Assembly (NCBI GenBank): GCA_035536535.1
Contig: DATLNZ010000005.1
Span: 1 to 34,248 of the forward strand
Source: Actinomycetota bacterium
GTDB lineage: Bacteria > Actinomycetota > JAICYB01
Reading direction: 5' to 3'
DNA: 34,248 nucleotides
Position numbers and translations under genes: made by a program. The notes below the pieces were generated by a model that did not search any database, had not been told where the DNA came from, and was given only the letters and a program-made list of their open reading frames with translations. Below, piece by piece: positions 13,600 to 22,137 of this stretch (its first letter is position 1; each line of letters starts with the position of its first letter).

Positions 13600-14346
13600 A
13601 TGATCCGCGCCGTCACCTTCGACTGCTGGGGCACGCTTCTCACCGACCGCGACTACACGTGCGTCTCGTCCACCCGCGTGCGGGCGCTGGCGGAGCACAG
13701 CGGAGGCAAACTGACGGTGGCCGACGCCCGTGAGCTTCTGGACCGCGCCTGGCGCACCCACTACGACTCTTGGGTCTCCGGCTGCCACTACGGCTCGGAG
13801 GGCATGGCTGATTTCTGCGTCCGAGAGCTCGGGGGCCCGGAGGAGCTGTCGGCCACCCTGTGCGCCGCGTTCGAGGACGCCGCTCAGGAAGGTGACGTCG
13901 AGGCGCTGCCGGGGGCCGTGGAATCCCTGAAGCTGCTGCGTGAGGCAGGTATCCGTACGGCTCTGGTCTGCGACACCGGCTTCACCCCGGGACGGGTCGT
14001 CCGGCGGTTCATGGAGCAGCTGGGGCTTGCCGGGCACCTGGAGTTCTACGCGTTCTCCAACGAGGTGGGCGTGCCCAAGCCGGACAGGCGCATGTTCCTG
14101 GCGGCGCTGGACGGGCTGGCGGTCTCACCGGCGGAAGCCGTGCACGTCGGCGACCTGCTGCGCACGGATGTCACCGGCGCCCGCGGCGCGGGGATGAAGA
14201 CGGTGAGGATCACCGCCCTCCGGGGGTCCGGCTCCCCGATCTTCGCCAAGTCAGAGTCAGACGACGCCGGGGACGAGGCCGATGAGGTCGTGTCGACGCA
14301 CTGGGAGCTTCCCGACGCCCTGCGCAGGCTGGGCGTGGCTGTCTAG
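13600..14346 (+). CDS. HAD-superfamily hydrolase
   Basis: This is a 248-aa cytoplasmic HAD-fold hydrolase. Motif I is FDCWGTLL with nucleophile D8; the usual second Asp is replaced by Trp (DxWGT), as in dehalogenase-like and some uncharacterised HADs rather than classic phosphatases. Motif II is the Thr in VCDTGFTPG, motif III the Lys in GVPKPDRRMF, and motif IV VHVGDLLRTDVTGARGAGM. A helical cap lies between motifs I and II. GAAGG stands seven bases before the ATG, ten bases after the membrane-protein stop. The substrate is unknown; phosphatase versus dehalogenase cannot be settled from the sequence. Confidence 0.88.
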   Translation: MIRAVTFDCWGTLLTDRDYTCVSSTRVRALAEHSGGKLTVADARELLDRAWRTHYDSWVSGCHYGSEGMADFCVRELGGPEELSATLCAAFEDAAQEGDVEALPGAVESLKLLREAGIRTALVCDTGFTPGRVVRRFMEQLGLAGHLEFYAFSNEVGVPKPDRRMFLAALDGLAVSPAEAVHVGDLLRTDVTGARGAGMKTVRITALRGSGSPIFAKSESDDAGDEADEVVSTHWELPDALRRLGVAV

Positions 14347-14425
14347 GCACCTCTGGGGGGCGTCCGGCAGGATGCGAGGCCCCCGCGTCGAAGGGTCTAA
14401 GGACCGGACGAGCGAAAGGCCGCAG

Positions 14426-15574
14426 GTGAGGATCCGCGCGGTTCGTGTGGCGATGGCTGTGTCGGCCATGGCTCTGGTGATGTCGCTGGCCCCTGCTCCC
14501 GTGGGTTCTCAGGTCCCGGTTCCCGTGCCGCTTCTGCGTCTGACGCCGGTCGCCACCCTCCAGATGCCGGTCGCCACGGCGACCCGGCCCGGGGACAACG
14601 CCCTTTACGTGGCAGAGCAGACGGGCCGCGTCATGGCCATCCACGATGGGGTCGTGGACCCGGCTCCCGCGCTGGACCTCACGGGCCAGATCTCCTCGGG
14701 CGGTGAGCGGGGACTACTCGGCCTGGTCTTCTCCCGGGACGGATCCCTGATGTACGTCAACTTCACCGACCCTGCGGGGGACACACGGGTGTCGGAGTTC
14801 CGGATGTCGGGGGGCCGGGCCGATCACGCTTCCCGCCGCGACCTTCTGTTCATCGACCAGCCCTTCGCCAACCACAACGGGGGGGCCCTGGCCTTCGGGC
14901 CGGGCGGCCACCTGTACATCGCGACCGGCGATGGGGGCAGCGGCGGCGACCCGCAGAACAACGGCCAATCGCTCAACACGCTTCTCGGAAAGATCCTGCG
15001 GATCGACCCCCGCCCTTCCGGGACGGCCGCCTACACCATCCCGGCGGGCAACCCGTTCGTGGGCGTGGCGGGGGCGCGTCCGGAGATCTGGTCGTACGGG
15101 CTGCGCAACCCGTGGCGGTTTTCCTTCGACAGGGTCACCGGCGACATCTGGATCGGCGACGTGGGACAGAACCTGTGGGAGGAGATCGACTACCGGCCCG
15201 CCTCCAGCCTCGGAGGCGAGAACTACGGCTGGCGTCAGATGGAGGGCACGCACCCCTACAACGGGGGGACGGAACCGCCCAACCACGTGCCGCCCATCCA
15301 CGAGTACGCAAACGACCGGGGGACGTGCGCGGTGACCGGGGGCTACGTGTACCGCGGCACGCGGATTCCGTCGCTTCAGGGCACCTACGTCTACTCGGAC
15401 TACTGCCTCGGAACGCTGCGGGGCCTGCGCCAAGTCGCCGGGACGAAGGTCTCCGATGCGGACCTGGGGGCCGCCGCTCCCCTCGTGGCTTCGTTCGGAG
15501 AGGACGGTTCCGGCGAACTGTACGTCCTGTCGCTCGGGGGCCCGGTGTTTCGCATCGACCCGGTACTCGTCTGA
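14426..15574 (+). CDS. Secreted PQQ-type glucose/sorbosone dehydrogenase family protein
   Basis: This 382-aa exported beta-propeller belongs to the GSDH (soluble glucose/sorbosone dehydrogenase) family. A signal peptide covers about residues 1-28. Family landmarks include GERGLLGLVFSRDG, NHNGGALAFGPGGHLYIATGDGG, SLNTLLGKILRID, WSYGLRNPWRFSFD, WIGDVGQNLWEEID, GENYGWRQMEG and VYRGTRIP. Known members oxidise aldose sugars at the periplasm using PQQ and calcium; whether this one binds PQQ is unproven. The start is GTG at 14426 with AAAGG six bases upstream. The TGA stop is embedded in CTGA, where the downstream acyltransferase frame probably begins. Confidence 0.87.
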   Translation: MRIRAVRVAMAVSAMALVMSLAPAPVGSQVPVPVPLLRLTPVATLQMPVATATRPGDNALYVAEQTGRVMAIHDGVVDPAPALDLTGQISSGGERGLLGLVFSRDGSLMYVNFTDPAGDTRVSEFRMSGGRADHASRRDLLFIDQPFANHNGGALAFGPGGHLYIATGDGGSGGDPQNNGQSLNTLLGKILRIDPRPSGTAAYTIPAGNPFVGVAGARPEIWSYGLRNPWRFSFDRVTGDIWIGDVGQNLWEEIDYRPASSLGGENYGWRQMEGTHPYNGGTEPPNHVPPIHEYANDRGTCAVTGGYVYRGTRIPSLQGTYVYSDYCLGTLRGLRQVAGTKVSDADLGAAAPLVASFGEDGSGELYVLSLGGPVFRIDPVLV

Positions 15575-16503
15575 CGCCCAGGGGCTTTCCCTCGCCCGAG
15601 AGGCTGGGTGAGGAGCTGTCGGCGCTTGGGTTCGCAGAGGCGGATGGTCGGGCCGTCCTCGACTCGCTGCCTGCCAGCGACGACCATGAACTGCTCGCGG
15701 CGCGCGATGAGTTCGTGGCCGGATTGGCGGATCGAAGCGATGCGCAACGGCCGCTCCCCGTGTCGCCGGGGCGGCCGCTGTTCGCAGTCCACGTGATCCT
15801 GGCCGCCCTGGACGAAATTCGGACTGCGCACCGAGCCCTGGGAATCCCCGACGACGTCTCGACGGCGACGTTGTCCTGGTTGGGCTCCGAAGTGGCCCGG
15901 CATCGCGGGGAGCATGGTTCTGCCGGGCTCGAAGTTGGTTGGTGGGACTCCATGCGTTTCTCAGGACTGCTGTACCAGGCCGGCCCCCTTACCGTGATCC
16001 CCTATCGGCTCTGCGTCCATCCCGAAGCCGGACCGCTCTTCTGGTACGACGAGCAAGCGGCAGATGCGTTAGGGCCTGGCTTCCGGCGTGGCGACGCGGC
16101 GCTCTCACAGCATGTCCCGCGGGGCGCCTCGCTCTCGGCCGAGGCTTGCGACCTCGCCTTCGAGCTGATGAGCCAGGCGTTCACGCGGTACTTCGCCGAT
16201 CAAGTCCCGCGCGTCGTAACGTGCACGTCGTGGCTGCTCGACGAGCAGCTGGCCGAGTATCTCCCGGCGTCCTCGAACATCATCGGCTTTCAGCGACGCT
16301 TCGAGGTGGTCCCGGGAGGCCGCGACGACGCCGAGGAGATACTCACGCATGTATTCGGACCGGACCGTCCGGGCGACCTGTCGCAGCTTCCCGAGGACAC
16401 GACGCTCCAGCGAGCGGTGCTGCAGCATCTGCGGGCGGGCCGAAACTGGCGCGTGAGGACGGGTTGGATCGCCCTGCCCCCAAGCGGCGAGCCGTCGGTG
16501 TAG
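15571..16503 (+). CDS. Acyltransferase-domain protein (NAT_N/GNAT_C type)
   Basis: This ~310-aa protein matches actinobacterial acyltransferases with an N-terminal NAT_N-like helical domain followed by a GNAT-like C-terminal domain. The N-terminal half has LGEELSALGF and RPLFAVHVILAALDEIRTAHRALGIPDDVS. The C-terminal half has VGWWDSMRFSGLLYQAGPL, HVPRGASLSAEACDLAF, VVTCTSWLLDEQLAEYLP, SNIIGFQRRFEVVPG and GRNWRVRTGWIAL, the most conserved parts of the family. No ATG, GTG or TTG lies near the expected start. The CTG at 15571 overlaps the upstream TGA as CTGA, an arrangement like ATGA coupling, so I begin there; the next GTG (15715) would remove 48 residues of the N-terminal domain. The acyl donor and acceptor are unknown. 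Confidence 0.75.
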   Translation: MTPRGFPSPERLGEELSALGFAEADGRAVLDSLPASDDHELLAARDEFVAGLADRSDAQRPLPVSPGRPLFAVHVILAALDEIRTAHRALGIPDDVSTATLSWLGSEVARHRGEHGSAGLEVGWWDSMRFSGLLYQAGPLTVIPYRLCVHPEAGPLFWYDEQAADALGPGFRRGDAALSQHVPRGASLSAEACDLAFELMSQAFTRYFADQVPRVVTCTSWLLDEQLAEYLPASSNIIGFQRRFEVVPGGRDDAEEILTHVFGPDRPGDLSQLPEDTTLQRAVLQHLRAGRNWRVRTGWIALPPSGEPSV

Positions 16504-16649
16504 AACGACTCGCGGCCGCTGAGTCTCAGGCGGAAGCTATCGAGAACACCTGCGGGCTTCGAGATTCCCGGTTTCTCCAGTGGTGTCTGCATCCCTGCAC
16601 ATGGCAGGCTTAACAGCATCCTGACGCAGGCAGGCTTGAGGGGGACCCG
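16504..16649. other. Intergenic region before hicB
   Basis: This 146-base gap is too short for a HicA toxin gene and has no recognisable ORF. It holds a small CCTGC-ACATG-GCAGG inverted repeat and two copies of GGCAGGCTT close to the hicB ribosome site. A promoter for hicB-acs may lie here but no clear -35/-10 was seen. Confidence 0.35.
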
Positions 16650-16862
16650 ATGAGGTACCTGGTGATCGTGGAGGAGACGGAGACTGGATTCTCCGCCTAC
16701 TCACCCGATCTGCCCGGATGCATCGCCACAGCAGCGTCTCTTCTGGAACTGGAACGGGAGATGACTGAGGCCATTCGATTCCACATCGAGGGATTGCGCC
16801 TCGAAGGATCCGAGGTTCCCGGACCCCGCAGTTCTTCGACCTACGTCGACGTCCCCGCCTGA
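16650..16862 (+). CDS. Solo HicB-like protein
   Basis: This 70-aa protein has the partial RNase-H-like fold of HicB antitoxins: RYLVIVEETETGFSAYSPDLPGC, followed by the helix LLELEREMTEAIRFHIEGLRLEG and a short VPGP tail. HicB normally neutralises the mRNA-cleaving toxin HicA and autoregulates the pair. No HicA is adjacent on either side, and no C-terminal HTH or RHH DNA-binding domain is present, so this is a solitary copy. A GAGGGGGA ribosome site stands before the ATG. It sits 52 bases upstream of acs on the same strand and could be co-transcribed with it. The fold assignment is solid; a working toxin-antitoxin system is unlikely in this place. Confidence 0.82.
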   Translation: MRYLVIVEETETGFSAYSPDLPGCIATAASLLELEREMTEAIRFHIEGLRLEGSEVPGPRSSSTYVDVPA

Positions 16863-16914
16863 GCTGACGAGGGCTCCGGCGGTAGCCTTGTCCCTCTGAC
16901 CTGAAGGGGAGGAC

Positions 16915-18882
16915 ATGGCCGACGAGACGCAGATCGACGCGCTGCTCACCGAGCAGCGGACCTTCGAGCCGCCGGCTGCCTTCCGCGACGCAGCGGTGGT
17001 GCGCTCGCCGGCCGTGTATGAGGCGGCCGAGGCCGGCTTCGAGGAGTTCTGGGCGGAGCAGGCGACCGAGGTCGTCACGTGGTTTGAGCCGTGGGACAAG
17101 GCCCTGGACTGGAAGCCGCCCTTCGCCAAGTGGTTCGTGGGAGCCCAGCTCAACGTGTCCTACAACTGCCTGGATCGGCACCTGGACGCCGGGTTCGGCA
17201 ACAAGGTCGCCTACTTCTGGGAGGGCGAGCCCGGTGACACCAGGACGATCACCTACCGCGACCTGTACGAGGAGACCTGCCGCGTCGCCAACGCCCTGAA
17301 AGAGTTGGGGGTCGGCAAGGGCGACCGGGTCGCGATCTACATGGGGATGGTCCCGGAGCTGCCGGCGGTGATGCTGGCCTGCACGCGGATCGGCGCGCCC
17401 CACACGGTGGTGTTCGGGGGCTTCTCCGCCGAGGCGCTGTCAGGAAGGATCAACGACGCGAAGGCGTCGGTGCTGGTCACGGCCGACGGGGCGTGGCGGC
17501 GGGGCGAGACGGTCCCCCTGAAGCGCAACGCCGACGAGGCGCTGAAGGACACCCCGAGTATCCAAAAGGTCCTGGTGCTGAAGCGCACGGAGAACGACGT
17601 CGAGTTCACCGAAGGACGTGACGTCTGGTACCACGACATAGTCCCTAGGCAGGAACCGGCGTGCCCCCCCGAGCACGTGGATTCCGAGCACCCGCTGTAC
17701 ATCCTTTACACCTCCGGCACCACCGCGAAGCCAAAGGGGATCCTGCACACCACCGGCGGCTACCTCGTGGGAGTGGCGACGACGCACCGGTGGGTGTTCG
17801 ACCTAAAGCCGAATGAGGACGTCTACTGGTGCGCAGCCGACATCGGCTGGGTCACCGGGCACAGCTACATCGTCTACGGCCCCCTGTGCAACGGCGCGAC
17901 CTCAATCCTGTACGAGGGCGCGCCGGACTGGCCGGAGCGCGACCGGCTGTGGGCGATCGCCGACCGGTACAAGGCCACGATCCTGTACACGGCCCCCACC
18001 GCGATCCGGGCCTTCATGAAGTGGGGCACGAAGTACCCCGAGGCGCACGACCTGTCCTCGCTGCGGCTGCTGGGTTCGGTCGGTGAGCCGATCAACCCCG
18101 AAGCCTGGGTCTGGTACCACAAACACATCGGCGGGGGCCGGTGCCCCGTCGTGGACACCTGGTGGCAGACCGAGACGGGGGCGATCATGATCACTCCCCT
18201 GCCGGGGCTGACGAAGCTCAAGCCGGGGTCGGCCACCCACCCGTTCCCCGGGATCGAGGCCGACGTCGTCGACGGCGAGGGACGGTCGGTGCGGCTCGGC
18301 GGCGCCGGGTACCTGGTCCTGAAGCGTCCATGGCCGTCGATGCTGCGAACCATCTACGGCGATGACCAGCGCTATGTGGACACCTATTGGTCGAAGTTCA
18401 AGGGGATGTACTTCGCCGGTGACGGAGCCAAGCGCGATACAGAGGGCTACTTCTGGCTCCTGGGACGCGTGGACGACGTGATGAACGTCGCCGGACACCG
18501 CATCTCGACCTACGAGGTGGAGAGCGCCCTGGTGGACCACCCCTCAGTCGCTGAGGCCGCCGTGGTAGGACGCGTGGGAGACGACCGGGCCGAGCACATC
18601 GTTGCCTTCGTGACGCTGAAGTCCGATGCTCCGGGCGACGAAGGGATCCTGGCCGCCCTGCGGGAGCACGTGTCGGACAAGATCGGCAAGATCGCGCGTC
18701 CGGCGATGATCGTGCTGACCGACGACCTGCCGAAGACCAGGTCGGGAAAGATCATGCGGCGGCTGCTGCGCGACGTAGCCGAAGGCCGGCCACTCGGCGA
18801 CGTCACGACGCTGGCCAACGAGACGGTCGTCGAGGAGATCAGGGAGAAGGCTTCGGCGCGGGCGGGGGCCGACGAGGACTAG
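16915..18882 (+). CDS. acs: Acetate--CoA ligase (acetyl-CoA synthetase)
   Basis: This 655-aa AMP-forming synthetase converts acetate, ATP and CoA to acetyl-CoA in the cytoplasm. Family length is about 650, so it is complete. The P-loop motif YTSGTTAKPKG is at residues 265-275; TWWQTETGAIMITPLPG contains the conserved acetate/AMP-pocket WWQTE; GRVDDVMNVAGHRIST is the hinge region; and the C-terminal PKTRSGKIMRRLLR carries the catalytic Lys612, the residue acetylated in regulated homologues. GGGGAGG precedes the ATG. The stop TAG overlaps the ABC ATPase start by one base (TAGTG). Propionate or another short acid as substrate cannot be excluded from sequence alone. Confidence 0.95.
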   Translation: MADETQIDALLTEQRTFEPPAAFRDAAVVRSPAVYEAAEAGFEEFWAEQATEVVTWFEPWDKALDWKPPFAKWFVGAQLNVSYNCLDRHLDAGFGNKVAYFWEGEPGDTRTITYRDLYEETCRVANALKELGVGKGDRVAIYMGMVPELPAVMLACTRIGAPHTVVFGGFSAEALSGRINDAKASVLVTADGAWRRGETVPLKRNADEALKDTPSIQKVLVLKRTENDVEFTEGRDVWYHDIVPRQEPACPPEHVDSEHPLYILYTSGTTAKPKGILHTTGGYLVGVATTHRWVFDLKPNEDVYWCAADIGWVTGHSYIVYGPLCNGATSILYEGAPDWPERDRLWAIADRYKATILYTAPTAIRAFMKWGTKYPEAHDLSSLRLLGSVGEPINPEAWVWYHKHIGGGRCPVVDTWWQTETGAIMITPLPGLTKLKPGSATHPFPGIEADVVDGEGRSVRLGGAGYLVLKRPWPSMLRTIYGDDQRYVDTYWSKFKGMYFAGDGAKRDTEGYFWLLGRVDDVMNVAGHRISTYEVESALVDHPSVAEAAVVGRVGDDRAEHIVAFVTLKSDAPGDEGILAALREHVSDKIGKIARPAMIVLTDDLPKTRSGKIMRRLLRDVAEGRPLGDVTTLANETVVEEIREKASARAGADED

Positions 18883-19730
18883 TGGCGGCCCCCGCGATCG
18901 AAGTCGACGGACTTCACAAGCACTACAAGGACGTACGCGCGCTGGACGGCGTCTCGTTCGGGGTGGAGGCGGGCGAGATCTTCGGCCTGCTGGGGCACAA
19001 CGGCGCCGGCAAGACCACGACGATCAGGATCCTCACCGGGCGGGCGCGTCCGACTCAAGGGCGGGCCCGCGTGGCGGGACACGACCCATGGACGGATCGG
19101 GCCCTGGTTCGCCCGCTGGTGAACGCGGTGTTCGAGGACCAGAACCTCTACGAGCGGCTGACCGGCAAGGAGAACCTGGCCGTGTTCGCCGACCTGTACG
19201 CGCAGCCGCGATCGCGGGTGGACGAGCTTCTGGAGCTGGTCGGGCTGACGGAGTCCGGGGGCCGGAAGGTGAAGTCCTATTCGACGGGCATGCGCCAGCG
19301 CCTCCTCGTGGCGCGCGCGCTGGTGAACCGTCCGAAGATCCTGTTCTGCGACGAGCCGACCAGGGCGCTTGACCCCGTCTCGGCGCGGGAGGTGCGCGAC
19401 CTGCTGTCCCAGCTGGCCGCCGAGGGGACGACGGTGCTGCTTACCACCCACGACCTGGAGGACGCCGACACCCTTTGCAGACGGGTGGCCTTCATCAGCC
19501 AGGGCCGGATAGTCGCCTGCGACACGCCCCGGGACCTCAAGCTGCGATACGGGGAGCGGACCGCGACCGTGCTGCTCGAGGACCGCACCGAGCACGTCCT
19601 GGATTTGGCCGCCTCCGCGGACGCGCGGCGGCTGGGGACGTGGATGCGCGCGGGACAGGTGCTGTCCCTTCACTCCAACGAAGGCACCTTGGAGGACGTT
19701 TTCCTGGCTCTGGCGGGCAGGCCGCTGTGA
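18882..19730 (+). CDS. ABC-2 type transporter, ATP-binding protein
   Basis: This 282-aa ATPase powers an ABC-2 exporter. Walker A is GHNGAGKT (38-45), the signature is STGMRQ (134-139) in place of LSGGQ, Walker B is ILFCDEPT (D157, E158), and the switch His lies in LLTTHDLEDAD. STGM-type signatures are common in ABC-2 and drug-export ATPases. The C-terminal ~70 residues are a regulatory or dimerisation extension. The start is a GTG sharing a base with the acs stop, and the stop overlaps the permease start by four bases (GTGA), so all three genes form one transcript. Substrate unknown. Confidence 0.93.
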   Translation: MAAPAIEVDGLHKHYKDVRALDGVSFGVEAGEIFGLLGHNGAGKTTTIRILTGRARPTQGRARVAGHDPWTDRALVRPLVNAVFEDQNLYERLTGKENLAVFADLYAQPRSRVDELLELVGLTESGGRKVKSYSTGMRQRLLVARALVNRPKILFCDEPTRALDPVSAREVRDLLSQLAAEGTTVLLTTHDLEDADTLCRRVAFISQGRIVACDTPRDLKLRYGERTATVLLEDRTEHVLDLAASADARRLGTWMRAGQVLSLHSNEGTLEDVFLALAGRPL

Positions 19731-20800
19731 ACCCGCGGCGCGTGCTGGCCATCGCCCTCAAGGACCTCAAGGACGTCGTGCGCGACGTCCGGATCCTGCC
19801 GTTGATCCTGGCGACCCTCATCCCCGCCCTGCTGTTCCGGGCCGATCAGACGCCGGTGGCATCGGTCGCCTACGCGGCTGCCGACGAGACGAAGCTGCCC
19901 GACACGCTCAGGCAGGCTACCCGCGGAATCAAGCTGAAGTTCGTGAAGGCCGAGGATGCCTCGGAGGTGAAGTCGCTGGTCCGCCGGGACAAGGCGGTCG
20001 TGGGGTTTGCCACCGGCGCCGGCTTCGACGCCCAGCTCGCCGCCGGGCAGGCTCCCGAGCTGGTGATTGTCACGCGCGAGGACTCCGGTTTCCGGGCGTC
20101 GGCGCTCGTGACCGCCTTGGACGCCACGGTCCGCGCCCTGGCGGGGCAGCGGCCGGCGGCAACCATCCGTCCCGAGGTCATCCCGTCGAAGGAGACGGGC
20201 CCGGACCGCATCTTCCGTGAGCTGGGGGTCGAGACGTTCATGCGCGTGGCTTTCACGATCCTGCTCGTGCTCATGGTCGCCCTGAGCATCGTGCCAACCA
20301 GCGTCACGGAGGAGTCCGAGCGCAAGACCCTCGACGCCCTGCTGCTCGCGGCCGCCCGCCGGGAGGTGATCGCGGCCAAGGCGATGGTAGGTCTCGTCCT
20401 TACGGCGGTGGGAGTGCCGGTGCTGGCGGCGGTGTCGGGGCTGAAACCGGCACAACCTTTCGCCTATTTCGCCACGTGCGCCTTGTTGGCGGTCTCGATG
20501 GTGGGCGTCGGACTTCTAGTAGGCGGATTGATGAAGTCGCAGGCCGCTTTGAACGCATGGAGCCCCTTCCTCGTGCTGCCGTTGTCGGGGACGGCCTTCG
20601 CGGCGGCGTTCGACCTGCCGGCGCTGGTGCGGCCGGTCATCCAGGCGCTGCCCACCAGCCACGCGATGCGGCTTGCGTCCAACTTCGCCAGCGGCAAGCA
20701 GGTGTTCGGGGGCCAGGCACTCTCGCTGGCCGTGCTGGCGGTTTGGGCGGTCGGTGCGTACGTGGTGCTGGGCCTGCGCCTTCGGACCCGCGAGACTTAG
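19727..20800 (+). CDS. ABC-2 type transporter permease
   Basis: This 357-aa permease pairs with the ATPase just upstream (4-base overlap). One N-terminal helix (about residues 22-35) is followed by a large extracytoplasmic domain of ~145 residues. Five or six helices then cover the C-terminal half, including FMRVAFTILLVLMVALSIVPTS, VLTAVGVPVLAAVSG, LLAVSMVGVGLLVGG and the final LAVLAVWAVGAYVVLGL. The cytoplasmic loop ESERKTLDALLLAAARREVIAAK is the coupling-helix segment typical of ABC-2 permeases. Its stop codon overlaps the stop of the convergent LVIVD gene. The substrate could be a drug, lipid or ion; nothing in the sequence decides. Confidence 0.9.
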   Translation: MNPRRVLAIALKDLKDVVRDVRILPLILATLIPALLFRADQTPVASVAYAAADETKLPDTLRQATRGIKLKFVKAEDASEVKSLVRRDKAVVGFATGAGFDAQLAAGQAPELVIVTREDSGFRASALVTALDATVRALAGQRPAATIRPEVIPSKETGPDRIFRELGVETFMRVAFTILLVLMVALSIVPTSVTEESERKTLDALLLAAARREVIAAKAMVGLVLTAVGVPVLAAVSGLKPAQPFAYFATCALLAVSMVGVGLLVGGLMKSQAALNAWSPFLVLPLSGTAFAAAFDLPALVRPVIQALPTSHAMRLASNFASGKQVFGGQALSLAVLAVWAVGAYVVLGLRLRTRET

Positions 20801-22137
20801 AGCGGGGTGATCACGCAGAACAGCGTGTTCTCCATTTTCCGCTCCCTGGTCCGGACCGGGCGATCCGGCAGGACGGGCGGCATAAGCCTGGACGTCATGT
20901 CCACGCGGGGGCCGGTCAGCTTCGCGGCCGGGAGGGTGCCCTCCGAGACTCCGGTCACCGACAGGACTTCCATGCCGAGGAACTTGTCGTTGACGTAGAT
21001 GCGGTCCCGGTACCAGTGGGCCGTGTAGGCCAGGCCGTCGTCCGGCATGTAGGAAGCAACCAGCTCGGGGAGCAGCGGGTTCGTGATGTCGTGAACCGTG
21101 GTGCCTCCGGTGAACCAGGAGGAGACGACCAGGTTCGTTCCCGGCACGAAGTTGTAGTTGTGCGCCGTGCACCAAGTGCCGACGTACTCCACGTAGTTGC
21201 CGACTCCCGAGCGGGTGGCCGGCGGGGCGATCCGGCCCGCCAGGACCGGAGCCTCCGGCACCCGGATGTCGTAGATCCACAGGGACCCATACAAGCTGGT
21301 GCCGGTCGTGCAGTCGTGGATGCCGAAGGCCTCATCGTTGACGACCAGTTTGTCTCCCGATGGGCTGACGACCGCGTTGTGGGGGAACTGGATGGCCGGG
21401 TTCATGATCCGCCCGATCGTGACTGGGTTCACCGGGTTGCTGACGTCCCAGGTCTGGATCTCGCCGGCGCCCGCACAGAACGCCAGCTGGCGCTGCTGCG
21501 TGAGGTGGAACGACATGTCGTGGCAGCCTGTGACGCTCGGCAGGAATCTCGACGCAACGAACGGCCGCGACGGATCCGAGACGTCCACCACCGTCTGCCA
21601 CCCGTTGTCGTTGGCGAGCCCGCCCGGGGAGACGTAGATGAAGTCCCCCGTTGGGTGCACGGTCAGGGTGTGGGCGCTGGGGATCGCGAGCTGGGAGATG
21701 ACCCGGGGCTGCCGCGGGTTGCTGACGTCAGCCAGGTAGATCCCGTTGCCGCCCCTGGCCGCGAAGTTGCAGCGGCTGCGGTGGTGCGAGATGGCCAGCA
21801 GGCCCGGCCTGACCACCATGACGTCGTTGTCGTTGCCGGGGCACGACAGCTCCCCGACCTTCGTGAACTCCCCGTCGGAGACGTCGAAGATCAGAACGCC
21901 GCCCTGGTTGTCGTACCCTCGTTCGTCCCTGTAGATCCGGCCGTTGATGTACCCGGCATAGACATAGTCGCCATCGAAGGTGATCTCGGAGCCACCCACG
22001 TACGGGTACGACGCCGTGCGGGTCACGTTGGGGGTCTTGACCGGCTCGGCGGCACCGGCCGACATCTGACCGGCCGCAGCTAGCACCGCGACCAGAGCCG
22101 CTGCGGCCCTGGCTGCCGCCGTCCGCGTGCGCCTCAC
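20797..22137 (-). CDS. Secreted LVIVD-repeat beta-propeller, tandem copy 2
   Basis: This 446-aa exported protein is closely related to the gene immediately upstream. A signal peptide covers about residues 1-30 (ending AGA). Repeats such as GVLIFDVSDGEFTKVG, IQTWDVSNPVNPVTIG and LWIYDIRVPEAPVLAG mark propeller blades. Histidine-led blade starts (SAHTLT, GCHDMSF, FPHNAVV, TAHNYNF) and conserved Cys (CPGNDND, RSRCN, AFCAG, GTWCT) recur. The last ~40 residues, ending ENTLFCVITPL, are almost identical in both copies. The GTG start overlaps the upstream stop by four bases. Its own stop overlaps the convergent permease stop. Function unknown. Confidence 0.82.
   Translation of the reverse strand: MRRTRTAAARAAAALVAVLAAAGQMSAGAAEPVKTPNVTRTASYPYVGGSEITFDGDYVYAGYINGRIYRDERGYDNQGGVLIFDVSDGEFTKVGELSCPGNDNDVMVVRPGLLAISHHRSRCNFAARGGNGIYLADVSNPRQPRVISQLAIPSAHTLTVHPTGDFIYVSPGGLANDNGWQTVVDVSDPSRPFVASRFLPSVTGCHDMSFHLTQQRQLAFCAGAGEIQTWDVSNPVNPVTIGRIMNPAIQFPHNAVVSPSGDKLVVNDEAFGIHDCTTGTSLYGSLWIYDIRVPEAPVLAGRIAPPATRSGVGNYVEYVGTWCTAHNYNFVPGTNLVVSSWFTGGTTVHDITNPLLPELVASYMPDDGLAYTAHWYRDRIYVNDKFLGMEVLSVTGVSEGTLPAAKLTGPRVDMTSRLMPPVLPDRPVRTRERKMENTLFCVITPL

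Noticed and set aside
14355-14384. Imperfect GC hairpin between the HAD gene and the sugar dehydrogenase gene
   Set aside because: The stem needs a five-base bulge and a G-U pair and has no T-run, so it is not convincing as a terminator.
16504-16649. Possible hicA toxin gene upstream of hicB
   Set aside because: The gap is 146 bases, shorter than a HicA gene, and has no suitable reading frame; downstream there are only 52 bases before acs.
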